A DNA stretch of 64,000 nucleotides, taken from contig OX485805.1 in the NCBI GenBank assembly GCA_950295325.1, forward strand, positions 40,847,501 through 40,911,500. Reading direction: 5' to 3'. How positions within the stretch are numbered: position 1 is the first letter of the stretch; the number at the start of each line of letters is the position of its first letter. Below are positions 54,022 through 64,000 of the stretch, piece by piece. This stretch comes from Polytrichum commune (Eukaryota; Streptophyta; Polytrichopsida; Polytrichales; Polytrichaceae). The notes below the pieces were generated by a model that worked only from the letters and a program-made list of their open reading frames with translations, made no database searches and was not told the DNA's origin. The translations under genes and the position numbers were made by a program.

Positions 54022-54231
54022 TCAATACCTTCCAAGCATTTCGAATTGGAATTTCAATCCAACATTAATGCCCTCCAAGGTTTTGGGTGCATTCGGTATT
54101 CTAGGCCCCAAATGCTTTTTGAGGTGTGCGGGAGACCTTTCAAAGGACTCCACCATTTTTCTTACCGAATCCACCATCATGCCCACCATTGTCATTAGAA
54201 CCAATGGTATGGTCAAATTCCATTTACACAT
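54022..54231 (-). pseudogene. Gypsy gag fragment
   Basis: This is nearly identical to 41011-41217 (MCKWNLTIPLVLMTMVGMMV start). It stands directly downstream, in coding sense, of the primer site. Confidence 0.6.
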
Positions 54232-55639
54232 GATCTTTGTTCCAATTTGAGCCTCACAACCTTTTGAAAACCCCGGGTCACCATCATACCCGCTTATTTG
54301 ATAGCCATGCTTCCCTCAAAGTGCTAGCTCAAAAATTGGAACCCTGCTCTGATACCACGTGTCGCAACCCTTGCTAGCCCCCCTTGACAATCTTGCCAAT
54401 TTTCAATTCTAGCAAAGGTTACGAGCGCTAACCATTCGCATTCCGCCATGCTAATGGTTAGCTCCTCCTACCCCGGACCATATAGTTCATAGGAGGGGAA
54501 CCAACCCTCCTACTTTGCTTTCGGGACTCACCCCTTAATCGGTAACCCACTCCTAGATGTGGACTTCCATCCATGGAAGTCCAATCCCATGTTGATCATC
54601 GCGTTGCCAGAGCAACACTACAACAACCCGAACCATACTAGGCAACTATGGCCTCACATTGGGCCAATGCCCATGGAGGCCGTGCCGTTCGGCCTCGGGT
54701 GGGTGAGGCCACACCACCTCACCCATATAAGCCTCTAGGACTTTACGCGGGGCCCCTACCCCACCGCCAACCAACCTCTTGTCTCTCTACCAAGAGTTGG
54801 GGCCAAGTGGACATTTTCCTTTAGCTGCTGGGCCTAGAACCCCCCCAGCAGCTTCAGACCATCATAACTTCCTTGTATGATGTTTGATCATAACAACCAA
54901 CCACTTCATCTTCATCTAGGCTTCACGTCGATGCCGATGGACTCCTCACTTGCCCCATTCGGGCAAGTCTTGAGGAAGTTATGCCTGTTTGAACCTTGGC
55001 AGTCCCGGGAATCACTCCCAGGCACTGCTGTACCAGGGCGCTGTCCCGGGACAGCGCCCCACTCAAATGGGCATAACTCCTACCTCACACCTCGGATTGA
55101 GGTGATCTTGAGCATTCTAGAATCACCACGCCATGAGCTACGCATAGCTCATGGCCTTACCCTTGTGCCTCCTAGTCTCCGTGGGTGGGAGGCGTTGCCA
55201 ATGCCCGGGGCCCTCACCCACACTAGGACCACTTGGGCCCTCTCACCAACGGCGCCACAAGTCCCGGGTGTCACTCTGGGGTCCCCCTTGTGCCCATGGT
55301 GTTTCGGGCACTCCTCATGGAGAGGTGCGCGACATACCTTAATCTAAATGGTTTTTTTGCTAAATTTCCCTATTACTAATCTAACGATTTTGCTAAAATA
55401 CCTCAATTGTGAACCAAATTGCCGTTGGGGGCAATTTTGACGCTCACAACTCCCACAGAACGAGTGTATCACTCCAATTCACTTTTACAATGTCTCCACT
55501 CCTCCCGTCTACCTTTTTGGAGTGGACATTCCAGCCAACCTATATTCCTACCTTGCTTCATGGCAATTTAAGTTTATACAGTGGTCCACCACCCCACCAT
55601 TAGCAAAAAAACAACACATGAGAATGGTCATGTCCACAA

Positions 55640-56200
55640 ACCTATGGACGGGATCATCTTAAAGGTAACCATGATTCCCCGTCCCATATTTGGTTGTCTT
55701 ATCATGGTCCAGTCCAAACCTACTCCATCAATCAACTTGTCAACATTCAAATCAATTGCAGCATCTATCTCATTATCTACGTAACTTGTTGAATTCTTCT
55801 CCACCACATCTGCCCACTTCTTGTCATTTTTTGCATATCATTGTTGCTCCTCATCCTCCACCCTCCATTTCCATGCTTGTGTGGATTGTGAAAACGGAGT
55901 CATCTCGTAGTCATCACGATATTGCTCAACTACACTTCTTTCACGTTCTTGCAATGGATTAAAGGGAATATGAGGATCTTCTAAGCTTCTAATCTTTTTC
56001 TCCCATCCTAAGCCCATCATGCCTTTGGTTAGACACTTTTCTCATAGAAAGCCTCCACGAGCCCATTCCTTGAGAACTTAATATCAACATCAAACTCCAC
56101 TGCATCAAATTTACCTATTGCCGTGACATTTTCCCAGAACCAACCGTAGAACAAAAAAAATTGACAAATTAACACCACTTGTTAATGCCATTGCCTGATA
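55640..56200 (-). pseudogene. Unrecognised degenerate gene fragment
   Basis: The minus strand has codon-like structure: FYGWFWENVTAIGKFDAVEF, then DVDIKFSRNGLVEAFYEK, then after a frame change MMGLGWEKKIRSLEDPHIPF, then NPLQERERSVVEQYRDDYEM, then past a TGA at 55838-55840 YAKNDKKWADVVEKNSTSYV and DAAIDLNVDKLIDGVGLDW. The stops and frame change show decay. I do not recognise the family. It may be a host gene fragment or a DNA-transposon protein. Confidence 0.45.
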
Positions 56201-57536
56201 GCAGCTTGCAATTCCAACCATTTATTGTCCTTATCATTGGCCACCGAAGACGAATTCACACCTCCACCCTCAAAATCCTTACTGATTGCTTCGAACTCCC
56301 AACATGACACATCAAAGCAATGCAAACCCAACTACACACGACTACCATCCACTCCCTCTTTGCCATCATCCTTAACAGACACAAACTTGAAACCAAAACT
56401 TGCACTTCTCCTTAGAAAAGCCCTTCCCACTACTCCTCTCATCCCCATATGGGGAAGTTACCGGTTATCCTTGACCTAGTCCTTAAAATGGGGTCCACCA
56501 TTGAGATGTGCCAATAGCCCGTGGGCGAAGTGACTCTTCATTCACGCTTGCCTCAATCAAGGTTGGTGTTTCTATCTATGTGCTCAAGACAATTGAATTG
56601 GTAAAGAGAGTAAGTGCATAACATACTATCATTCGTAATAAACTTATGTTTCAAAACCCTCCATCCCCATCGTATTGCTAAGAATTTATTTTCTAATATA
56701 AATTGTCATTCCTCTTTGCATGTGTCCTTGAGTGCTTGTAAGTTTGATGCCATTATGGTACATTTGTTTCCATGCTCATATCTCTCCATTACTTTAAATA
56801 TTTTAGGAAAACTGTGAGGACTTTTGCAAAGATGATTAGTTTGCTTACATGGAGCATTTTGATTGGTTGATTTTTACTCTCTAGGAATTTCTCTTTGTAG
56901 CCCCTTTTGTCCATCTGAACAGGCTGTGGTGGATCGCATGGGATAACCTTGTATATGACCAATGCTAACCTTGTAATTGTCATTGTTGGATTTTGTTAAT
57001 ATGTTGCTCGTCATGTTGATTGAGTGCTCACATATGAATTTCATGAGGTGTTCTGATATACAATGAAATTTTATAGACTCCGTGTTTCAACATTGTGATG
57101 TTTGTTCGCAAGAAAGAATGTAGGCACATTTAGTTTTCATAAGAACAATGTTCAAGCCCGGTATATGAGAGGTAGATGTGGAGGACACCGATATCTTCTT
57201 TAACCTTACCAAATTGATTGGTCATTTCAATGATGGTGATGCACTTATTCGGAAGCTTGCAAAACACTACTACTTCAATAAGTTTGTTGTATGCTATATA
57301 TGTTTGAATTTATGACATATGCATCTTTATCTTCTTCATTCATATTAAACATAACTATTGTGTTTCGTGTATGTAAAAAAACAAATTTTTGGATGTCACC
57401 TCCTAAGCTTGTTGGTTTTCCCATATATGTACCAAGGGTTGCAAAAGTTATGGATGCCACCTCATCATTGGTTCCTCACCATAAGCCTAAATCTTACAAT
57501 TGCCACATAAACATGTTCCTCAATTCATTTGTCCAA

Positions 57537-58996
57537 TGTCAGCCACAAACCCCCACCCTTATGCGTCGTAGTCCGGGTGAGAGTCAGTGGCCCACATGTT
57601 TTAAAACAACCAAGGCACTCTTGCTTCCGTGAATCTTAACCAACCCACAATGTGAATATTGAATGCCACCTTTATTCAAGTGTAGATGGTACCAGTATTT
57701 AGAAATATTCTTTGTCCTGATGTTCATCCCACCCATTACACACTCTAATCCCCAAACTTAACTAACTAGCATTAACCTAGATCTAACTAATACTAACCTA
57801 ACTCCCTTCACCAAATGGCCTAACCAAAGGGAGGCCAACCACATGGTGGCACCTTCGGCTTAGACCTGGAATAATTACTAACTAGGTGATTGCTACTAAC
57901 CCACACACTGGGACCCCGCCGCTGCCCTCTGATCAGCATAAAGGTTGATATACAGTCGCCATGACGGCATTAAACCCACCCAACCCTTGCAACTGACCTT
58001 GCTCGGTGCCACAGTCCGAGCCCTGTGAAACCAGGGTGCAAGCCACCCACCTCCCACTGTGGGACGTGCATCAATTGCCTCCCAGCTGTATCGCATTGAT
58101 CTGCCCGATTGCTCACGCCTCTCCCTCCTCGCACATCCACACCCTGCCCCTGAACTAGCCCAAAGACTAATCCAGATTGGTGGCCCAATGTTTGATCGAT
58201 AACTCTGTTCCAGACGAGATTTCAGTGCTAAATGCCGGTGTTTTGATGGGAGTTCTCCGCTGTTCCAGCAATGTAGTTGTTCCCTTCCTTCTGTCCTTCA
58301 AACCGGTCGCTCCTCATATCAATTTCTCTCCCTTCTGCACCCAATCACTACCTTTTACCGATTCAACTCAACGGCGAGGGAGTTGGTCACATTGGCCTCA
58401 AGATGCCGTTGAGGAGCTAGGGCCTGTGATTGCTTTTCGCAGCAAGTCAATGCCGCAACCTCTTCTAGCTCACGCTCCCCTCCTTCTCACCGCGTCCTCC
58501 CACCTAATTGATGCCCCTCCAGCCAGTCCCTTCAAGCACGATTTTATGCCAAGGCTCTGCCCTCGGCGAGAGCGCACCCTGGATTCCCACACACCCGAGA
58601 GAGAGAGAGAGACTGTTTTCCTCCAGACCGAATTCGAGGACCCCCTTCCTGAGGGCCGGAAATCCAGCAACAATATGGTAACTTCCGACACCCTTCCACC
58701 TTGAGCCTACCCTTAAATGAACACCCTTTGAGCCTAACAAGGCCTCATCCAACCCAATTAACCATGGTACTCCCGCACCTTGCAATCAAAGAGTCACTAA
58801 ATCCCCTTAACTAACTAATTATTTTCCTTTTTAGTTTATTAATTTGTTTGTTCACACACGCACACTTTAACTCATTAAGGTTACTTCAAGAGCTCTAACA
58901 CTCTACACTCATGTCTTTAACTGAACTGAAACACAATTCCCCTGCTGGGGAGTTGTTAATGCTAAATAGAAATGTGGGCACCATATTGGGCTCACA
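57537..58996. mobile_element. Solo LTR, 1460 bp, TGTCAGCC..GGCTCACA
   Basis: TCCAA lies on both sides (57532-57536 and 58997-59001). The undisturbed copy A at about 17570-17590 shows the empty site TTTGTCAAACTTCCATG. The end ATGTGGGCACCATATTGGGCTCACA region is the inverse of the start of the solo LTR at 38814, so both belong to one retroelement family in opposite orientation. The frame at 58177-58704 is LTR sequence and is opposed by frames on the other strand. Confidence 0.92.
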
Positions 58997-60199
58997 TCCA
59001 ACTTCCATGATTTAAAATTTTAAATAGAATAAAAAATTACATGGTTAATCATTGGAATGTTTGGCTTTTGTTCAACCATTCCTTATTCAAATGTCTATAT
59101 ATGATTGTTAGACATAATTGGAATGTTAGACATTTGTTTAAAAATTCTAATTATGTTTTGAATTATTATAATAATTGTTGTTCTTGTCGTTGAACTGGTT
59201 CATAGTTTGAATTTAATAGGGTTGTCATGGTTAATCTAAATATAACAACCAAATTGAAATTAAACAATAAACCATCATTCCATGCCTACAATTGTTGAAT
59301 TCTGAAGTAGATTCAAGCATATCATTAGTCAATTGCACTTCATTTCAACTACACATTCATATTATAGTATAGAAAATTGATTGATTTATGCTTAATTACC
59401 ATGATTATAGGATACTAATACATATGTTTCCAAAAAACTGTCCTCCTTCACCACTCACATAATTAGTTCCCTCTATTTAATCGGTGTGTGGTTTAGTGAG
59501 GATCAATGAACAAACACCATAAAGACACATATTTTCAAAATATTGGACCATGTCTTGAGAAATTATCAACTACTCCACACTTGATAATGAACACAATTGG
59601 AAGGACCTATGTATTCAGCTAAGAAATCAACAAACATGCACTTTTGATCTGGTTTCCAATCCAATTTTTGATATTGCTACATTATAGATGTGCTAATGCA
59701 ACACAATTTGCAAATGTTCAACCAAAGGTAACACAATTTGGAAATGACAACCATTGAATTGCATGATCATTATGTGAATCCCTTTTCCAAAGTAGAATTA
59801 TAGTTTCAGGTTATTCAATATTGAGGGGTGCACTAAGGATGACAACCTAGATTTGTTGTAAATTCATAAGCTTGTTATAAAACATGAACTTGTTATATCT
59901 CAAATTTCAAGTTTGAATTTATGGTTCAGATGGATGCCAAGAAGAAAAATTTGACGAGGAAATTCAGTAAGGTGTGCCACTATCCATTTTCAATGATACC
60001 AATCAAATGGATATTTTCCATTCCATGTTTGTATTTGGTAAAGAAAATTCTCCTCTCATTGTTCAAAGTACCTTCTTAGACAACATATGTGTTTCTACCT
60101 ATATAATTTCAATTATACCATATTTTAAATTCAACCAAAACCACCTTACTTTCTTACCAAACTTCATATCATTTCCATGCTTCAATAAATGACATCTTT

Positions 60200-60778
60200 A
60201 TCTACATTCCTCTAATCCTTCGACGATGTTCAAAACCACCTAATCCTTTCCGAATCTTCTTCAAGGATTTGCATCCACCAAAATGCAATTCCTTCAAGCC
60301 ACACATGTGGACACTCCCGCTCAAAATTCTTCCAAGGCCTCGCAATTTTTCATGTAGAGTTTCTCCAAACATGTCAAACCCCCTAATCCTTCCGTAATCT
60401 TCTTCAAGAATTTGCATCAACCAAAATGAAATTCCTTCAATGCCACAAGCGCGGACACTCTGGTGGCAAATTTCAACAAGCCCTCACACTCCGACATGTG
60501 AAGTTCCTTCAAACATGTCAAACCCCCTAACCGTTACGGAATTTACGTCAAGGATTTCCATCCATTGAATGTATAATCCTCCATCGCCACGGGTTAGCAA
60601 TCTCTATACAAAAATCCTCTCAAGCCTCGCATTTCTTCATATGAAGTTCCTTTAAACATGCCAAACCCATTACTCCTATCCGAATCTTTTACAAGGATTT
60701 GCATCCACTAAAATTCTAATTCTCCAACACCATGAGCGTGGACACTCCGTATTGCAAGGCTCCAGAGGCCTTATAATT
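60200..60778 (-). pseudogene. Decayed LRR units downstream of NLR gene B
   Basis: Recognisable but broken LRR codons (LKELHFGGCKSLKKIRKGLG and similar) occur after the stop of gene B and correspond to 18600-18800 after gene A. They show that the ancestral LRR domain was longer, or that units are shed at the 3' end. Confidence 0.65.
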
Positions 60779-63700
60779 CTACATGTCAAGTTTCTTCAAA
60801 CATGTCAAACAACCAAATTCTTCCGGAATCTCCTTCAAGGATTTGCATCCATTAAATGCTAATTCCTTCAACGCCACAAACGTGCAAACTCCAGATGGAA
60901 ATTCTTCCAAGGCCTCGCATCCATTCATGTAGAGTTCCTTCAAACTTGTCAAACCCCCTAATCCTCCCGGAATCTTCTTCAAAGATTTGCATCCACTGAA
61001 ACTCAATATCTCCAACGCCACGAGCGTGCACACTCCGCATGGAAATTCTTCCAACGCCTCGCATCCCCACATGTGGAGTTCCTTCAAACTTGTCAAACCC
61101 CCTAATCCTCCCGGAATCTTCTTCAAAGATTTGCATCCACCGAAAGTCAATATCTCCAACGCCACGAGCGTGCACACTCCGGATGGAAATTCTTCCAAGC
61201 CCTCACATTCCCGCATGTTGAGTGTCTTCAAACTTGTCAAACCCCCTAATCCTCCCGGAATCTTCTTCAAAGATTTGCATGCACCGAAACTCAATTCCTC
61301 CAACGCCACGAGCGTGCACACTCCGCATGGAAATTCTTCCAACGCCTCGCATCCCCACATGTGGAGTTCCTTCAAACTTGTCAAACCCCCTAATCCTCCC
61401 GGAATCTTCTTCAAAGATTTGCATGCACCGAAACTCAATTCCTCCAACGCCACGAGCGTGCACACTCCGCATGGAAATTCTTCCAACGCCTCGCATCCCC
61501 ACATGTGGAGTTCCTTCAAACTTGTCAAACCCCCTAATCCTCCTGGAATCCTCTTCAAAGATTTGCATCCACCGAAAGTCAATATCTCCAACGCCACGAG
61601 CGTGCACACTCCGGATGGAAATTCTTCCAAGCCCTCACATTCCCGCATGTTGAGTGTCTTCAAACTTGTCAAACCCCCTAATCCTCCCGGAATCTTCTTC
61701 AAAGATTTGCATGCACCGAAACTCAATTCCTCCAACGCCACGAGCGTGCACACTCCGCATGGAAATTCTTCCAACGCCTCGCATCCCCACATGTGGAGTT
61801 CCTTCAAACTTGTCAAACCCCCTAATCCTCCTGGAATCCTCTTCAAAGATTTGCATCCACCGAAAGTCAATATCTCCAACGCCACGAGCGTGCACACTCC
61901 GGATGGAAATTCTTCCAAGCCCTCACATTCCCGCATGTTGAGTGTCTTCAAACTTGTCAAACCCCCTAATCCTCCCGGAATCTTCTTCAAAGATTTGCAT
62001 GCACCGAAACTCAATTCCTCCAACGCCACGAGCGTGCACACTCCGCATGGAAATTCTTCCAACGCCTCGCATCCCCACATGTGGAGTTCCTTCAAACTTG
62101 TCAAACCCCCTAATCCTCCCGGAATCTTCTTCAAAGATTTGCATCCATTAAATGCTAATTCCTTCAACGCCACAAGCGTGCAAACTCCAGATGGAAATTC
62201 TTCCAAGGCCTCGCATCCATTCATGTAGAGTTCCTTCAAACTTGTCAAAGCCCCCAATCCTCCCGGAATCTTCTTCAAAGATTTGCATCCACTGAAACTC
62301 AATATCTCCAACGCCACGAGCGTGCACACTCCGCATGGAAATTCTTCCAACGCCTCGCATCCCCACATGTGGAGTTCCTTCAAACTTGTCAAACCCCCTA
62401 ATCCTCCCGGAATCTTCTTCAAAGATTTGCATCCATTAAATGCTAATTCCTTCAACGCCACAAGCGTGCAAACTCCAGATGGAAATTCTTCCAAGGCCTC
62501 GCATCCATTCATGTAGAGTTCCTTCAAACTTGTCAAAGCCCCTAATCCTCCCGGAATCTTCTTCAAAGATTTGCATCCACTGAAACTCAATATCTCCAAC
62601 GCCACGAGCGTGCACACTCCGCATGGAAATTCTTCCAACGCCTCGCATCCCCACATGTGAAGTTCCTTCAAACTTGTCAAACCCCCTAATCCTCCCGGAA
62701 TCTTCTTCAAAGATTTGCATCCATTAAATGCTAATTCCTTCAACACCACAAGCGTGCAAACTCCAGATGGAAATTCTTCCAAGGCCTCGCATCCATTCAT
62801 GTAGAGTTCCTTCAAACTTGTCAAAGCCCCTAATCCTCCCGGAATCTTCTTCAAAGATTTGCATCCACTGAAACTCAATATCTCCAACGCCACGAGCGTG
62901 CACACTCCGCATGGAAATTCTTCCAACGCCTCGCATCCCCACATGTGGAGTTCCTTCAAACTTGTCAAACCCCCTAATCCTCCCGGAATCTTCTTCAAAG
63001 ATTTGCATCCACCGAAAGTCAATATCTCCAACGCCACGAGCGTGCACACTCCGGATGGAAATTCTTCCAAGCCCTCACATTCCCGCATGTTGAGTGTCTT
63101 CAAACTTGTCAAACCCCCTAATCCTCCCGGAATCTTCTTCAAAGATTTGCATGCACCGAAACTCAATTCCTCCAACGCCACGAGCGTGCACACTCCGCAT
63201 GGAAATTCTTCCAACGCCTCGCATCCCCACATGTGGAGTTCCTTCAAACTTGTCAAACCCCCTAATCCTCCTGGAATCCTCTTCAAAGATTTGCATCCAC
63301 CGAAAGTCAATATCTCCAACGCCACGAGCGTGCACACTCCGGATGGAAATTCTTCCAAGGCCTCGCATCCATCCATGTAGAGTTTCTTCAAACTTGTCAA
63401 ACCCCCTAATCCTCCGGGAATCTTCTTCAAAGATTTGCATCCACCGAAAGTCAATATCTCCAACGCCACGAGCGTGCACACTCCGGATGGAAATTCTTCC
63501 AAGCCCTCACATTCCCGCATGTTGAGTGTCTTCAAACTTGTCAAACCCCCAAATCTTGCCGGAATCGTCTTCAAGGATTTGCATCTAGAGAACTGTAATT
63601 CCTCCAAGGCGACGAGCGTGCACACTCCGGATGGAAATTCTTCCAAGGCCTCGCATTCCCACATGTAGAGTTCCTTCAAACTTGTCAAACCCCCTAATCC

Positions 63701-64000
63701 TCCGGGAATCTTCTTCAAAGATTTGCATGCACCGAAACTCAATTCCTCCAACGCCACGAGCGTGCACACTCCGCATGGAAATTCTTCCAACGCCTCGCAT
63801 CCCCACATGTGGAGTTCCTTCAAACTTGTCAAACCCCCTAATCCTCCCGGAATCTTCTTCAAAGATTTGCATGCACCGAAAGTCAATATCTCCAACGCCA
63901 CGAGCGTGCACACTCCGGATGGAAATTCTTCCAAGCCCTCACATTCCCGCATGTTGAGTGTCTTCAAACTTGTCAAACCCCCTAATCCTCCCGGAATCTT
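60779..64000 (-). CDS. NLR gene B, LRR exon, about 22 repeat modules (5' end outside window)
   Basis: The minus-strand frame is open from the window end to the stop at 60779, more than 1,070 codons. It consists of about 22 modules of 48 residues, each made of two 24-residue LRRs: LTSLKELHMWGCEALEEFPC, then GVCTLVALEELSFGACKSLK and KIPGGLGG. The modules differ by a few residues at defined positions (HMW, YMN, LNM; SGV, CGV; FGA, FSG, FNG). The tail is KSLKEIPEEFGCLTCLKKLD. In plant NLRs such LRRs form the curved surface that recognises pathogen effectors or guarded proteins. The NB-ARC part would lie beyond 64000. There are no stops or frameshifts, in contrast to gene A, so the exon is under selection or very recently expanded. 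The open frames on the plus strand here are mirror products of the 144-bp period. Confidence 0.85.
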   Translation of the reverse strand, partial: KIPGGLGGLTSLKTLNMRECEGLEEFPSGVCTLVALEILTFGACKSLKKIPGGLGGLTSLKELHMWGCEALEEFPCGVCTLVALEELSFGACKSLKKIPGGLGGLTSLKELYMWECEALEEFPSGVCTLVALEELQFSRCKSLKTIPARFGGLTSLKTLNMRECEGLEEFPSGVCTLVALEILTFGGCKSLKKIPGGLGGLTSLKKLYMDGCEALEEFPSGVCTLVALEILTFGGCKSLKRIPGGLGGLTSLKELHMWGCEALEEFPCGVCTLVALEELSFGACKSLKKIPGGLGGLTSLKTLNMRECEGLEEFPSGVCTLVALEILTFGGCKSLKKIPGGLGGLTSLKELHMWGCEALEEFPCGVCTLVALEILSFSGCKSLKKIPGGLGALTSLKELYMNGCEALEEFPSGVCTLVVLKELAFNGCKSLKKIPGGLGGLTSLKELHMWGCEALEEFPCGVCTLVALEILSFSGCKSLKKIPGGLGALTSLKELYMNGCEALEEFPSGVCTLVALKELAFNGCKSLKKIPGGLGGLTSLKELHMWGCEALEEFPCGVCTLVALEILSFSGCKSLKKIPGGLGALTSLKELYMNGCEALEEFPSGVCTLVALKELAFNGCKSLKKIPGGLGGLTSLKELHMWGCEALEEFPCGVCTLVALEELSFGACKSLKKIPGGLGGLTSLKTLNMRECEGLEEFPSGVCTLVALEILTFGGCKSLKRIPGGLGGLTSLKELHMWGCEALEEFPCGVCTLVALEELSFGACKSLKKIPGGLGGLTSLKTLNMRECEGLEEFPSGVCTLVALEILTFGGCKSLKRIPGGLGGLTSLKELHMWGCEALEEFPCGVCTLVALEELSFGACKSLKKIPGGLGGLTSLKELHMWGCEALEEFPCGVCTLVALEELSFGACKSLKKIPGGLGGLTSLKTLNMRECEGLEEFPSGVCTLVALEILTFGGCKSLKKIPGGLGGLTSLKELHMWGCEALEEFPCGVCTLVALEILSFSGCKSLKKIPGGLGGLTSLKELYMNGCEALEEFPSGVCTFVALKELAFNGCKSLKEIPEEFGCLTCLKKLDM
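60841..63976 (-). repeat. 144-bp tandem LRR repeat with 288- and 432-bp higher-order units
   Basis: Identical blocks recur at 288 bp (for example GATTTGCATCCATTAAATGC at about 62137, 62425 and 62713) and at 432 bp (for example the CCACCGAAAGTCAATATC block at about 61137 and 61569, then 288 to 61857). Long stretches are identical at the DNA level including synonymous sites, which points to unequal exchange or conversion rather than protein-level selection alone. Confidence 0.9.

Larger units (their letters stand above)
51863..55334 (-). mobile_element. Collapsed gypsy element of the same family, no matching target duplication
   Basis: LTR-like ends lie at 51863-52800 (938 bp, diverged) and 54360-55334 (975 bp). 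Between them is only gag to RT-thumb material matching 37880-38813 and 40728-41346 of the full copy. Integrase and the 3' part are missing, and the interior joins the left LTR directly at 52801. Flanks are GCTCC and TACCT, so the two LTRs probably come from different insertions that recombined, with loss of host DNA that included the front of NLR gene A. The primer site TGGTATCAGAGC is at 54357-54346. Confidence 0.85.
56297..60780. repeat. NLR 3' flank, segmental duplication copy B
   Basis: This is collinear with 16343-18870. Both contain the same run of short open frames (for example 16662-16865 and 56614-56817 with one or a few amino-acid changes), which by position are non-coding. The extra material in copy B is the solo LTR at 57537-58996, a block at about 59176-59365 and LRR remnants at about 60227-60530. 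Confidence 0.85.

Noticed and set aside
57537-58996. Gene at 58177-58704 (175 codons)
   Set aside because: It lies within a solo LTR proven by a TCCAA duplication and an empty paralogous site, and shows no recognisable domain.
60987-63957. Long plus-strand open frames (up to 413 codons) opposite the LRR arrays, also at 18933-20863
   Set aside because: The 144-bp period is divisible by three, so one stop-free antisense unit yields a long frame. The antisense proteins have no known fold and mirror the LRR codons.

Overview
This window is nuclear DNA of a land plant. The evidence is split genes with GT-AG introns, an NLR (NB-ARC plus leucine-rich repeat) resistance-gene cluster, a PIF/Harbinger transposon, Ty3/gypsy chromovirus-type retrotransposons primed by initiator tRNA-Met, and short TTTAGGG-type repeats. 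The species cannot be fixed from the sequence. A non-seed plant is a low-confidence guess. There are no CRISPR arrays, and no rRNA or tRNA genes were recognised.

Layout. (1) 646-6171 is a PIF/Harbinger element with both ends and a TAA target duplication. It keeps an open Myb-like ORF1 but only the C-terminal half of its transposase, and a cluster of small MITEs sits inside it. (2) 6.2-11.4 kb holds fold-back structures, a MITE and old repeats. (3) 11533-12873 is the one apparently intact single-copy-type gene, a four-exon homologue of the U11/U12 snRNP 20K protein (ZMAT5 type, U1-C-like finger plus CCCH finger). (4) 13-16 kb has tandem duplications and no clear gene. (5) 16.3-21.8 kb is the 3' flank and 3' two thirds of NLR gene A on the minus strand, broken by frameshifts and a nonsense codon. 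(6) 21761-51716 is a DNA transposon of about 30 kb with 22-bp perfect terminal inverted repeats and a 4-bp CTTT target duplication. It lies inside the NB-ARC winged-helix codons of gene A. Removing it with one CTTT copy rejoins the NLR reading frame exactly. (7) 51717-51862 is the next upstream piece of gene A. (8) 51863-55334 is a collapsed gypsy element. (9) 56.3-64 kb is a duplicated copy of the NLR 3' flank followed by NLR gene B, whose LRR exon is open for more than 1,060 codons and runs off the window.

The 30-kb transposon is the most interesting object. Its right arm carries a plus-strand transposase candidate of the DUF7869-like type, with D, D, D/E-like motifs, one intron and a few lesions. 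Its left arm carries a long, intron-rich minus-strand gene with an IVDGQH motif that I cannot assign to a known transposon protein, and a captured FCP1/HAD-type gene. About twenty copies of a near-perfect palindrome (core TACGGACGCGCGTCCGTA) are scattered over both arms, nearly all in introns or between genes. The element has itself been hit by later insertions, each with its own 5-bp target duplication: a solo LTR at 23474 (TCATC), a gypsy element with almost identical LTRs at 33655 (ATTAA), a second-family solo LTR with a minisatellite nested inside that gypsy element at 38814 (ACCTA), and a CCGGA-rich 4.1-kb element at 43176 (GCGTC). The window is therefore a readable record of at least three levels of nested insertion into a resistance gene.
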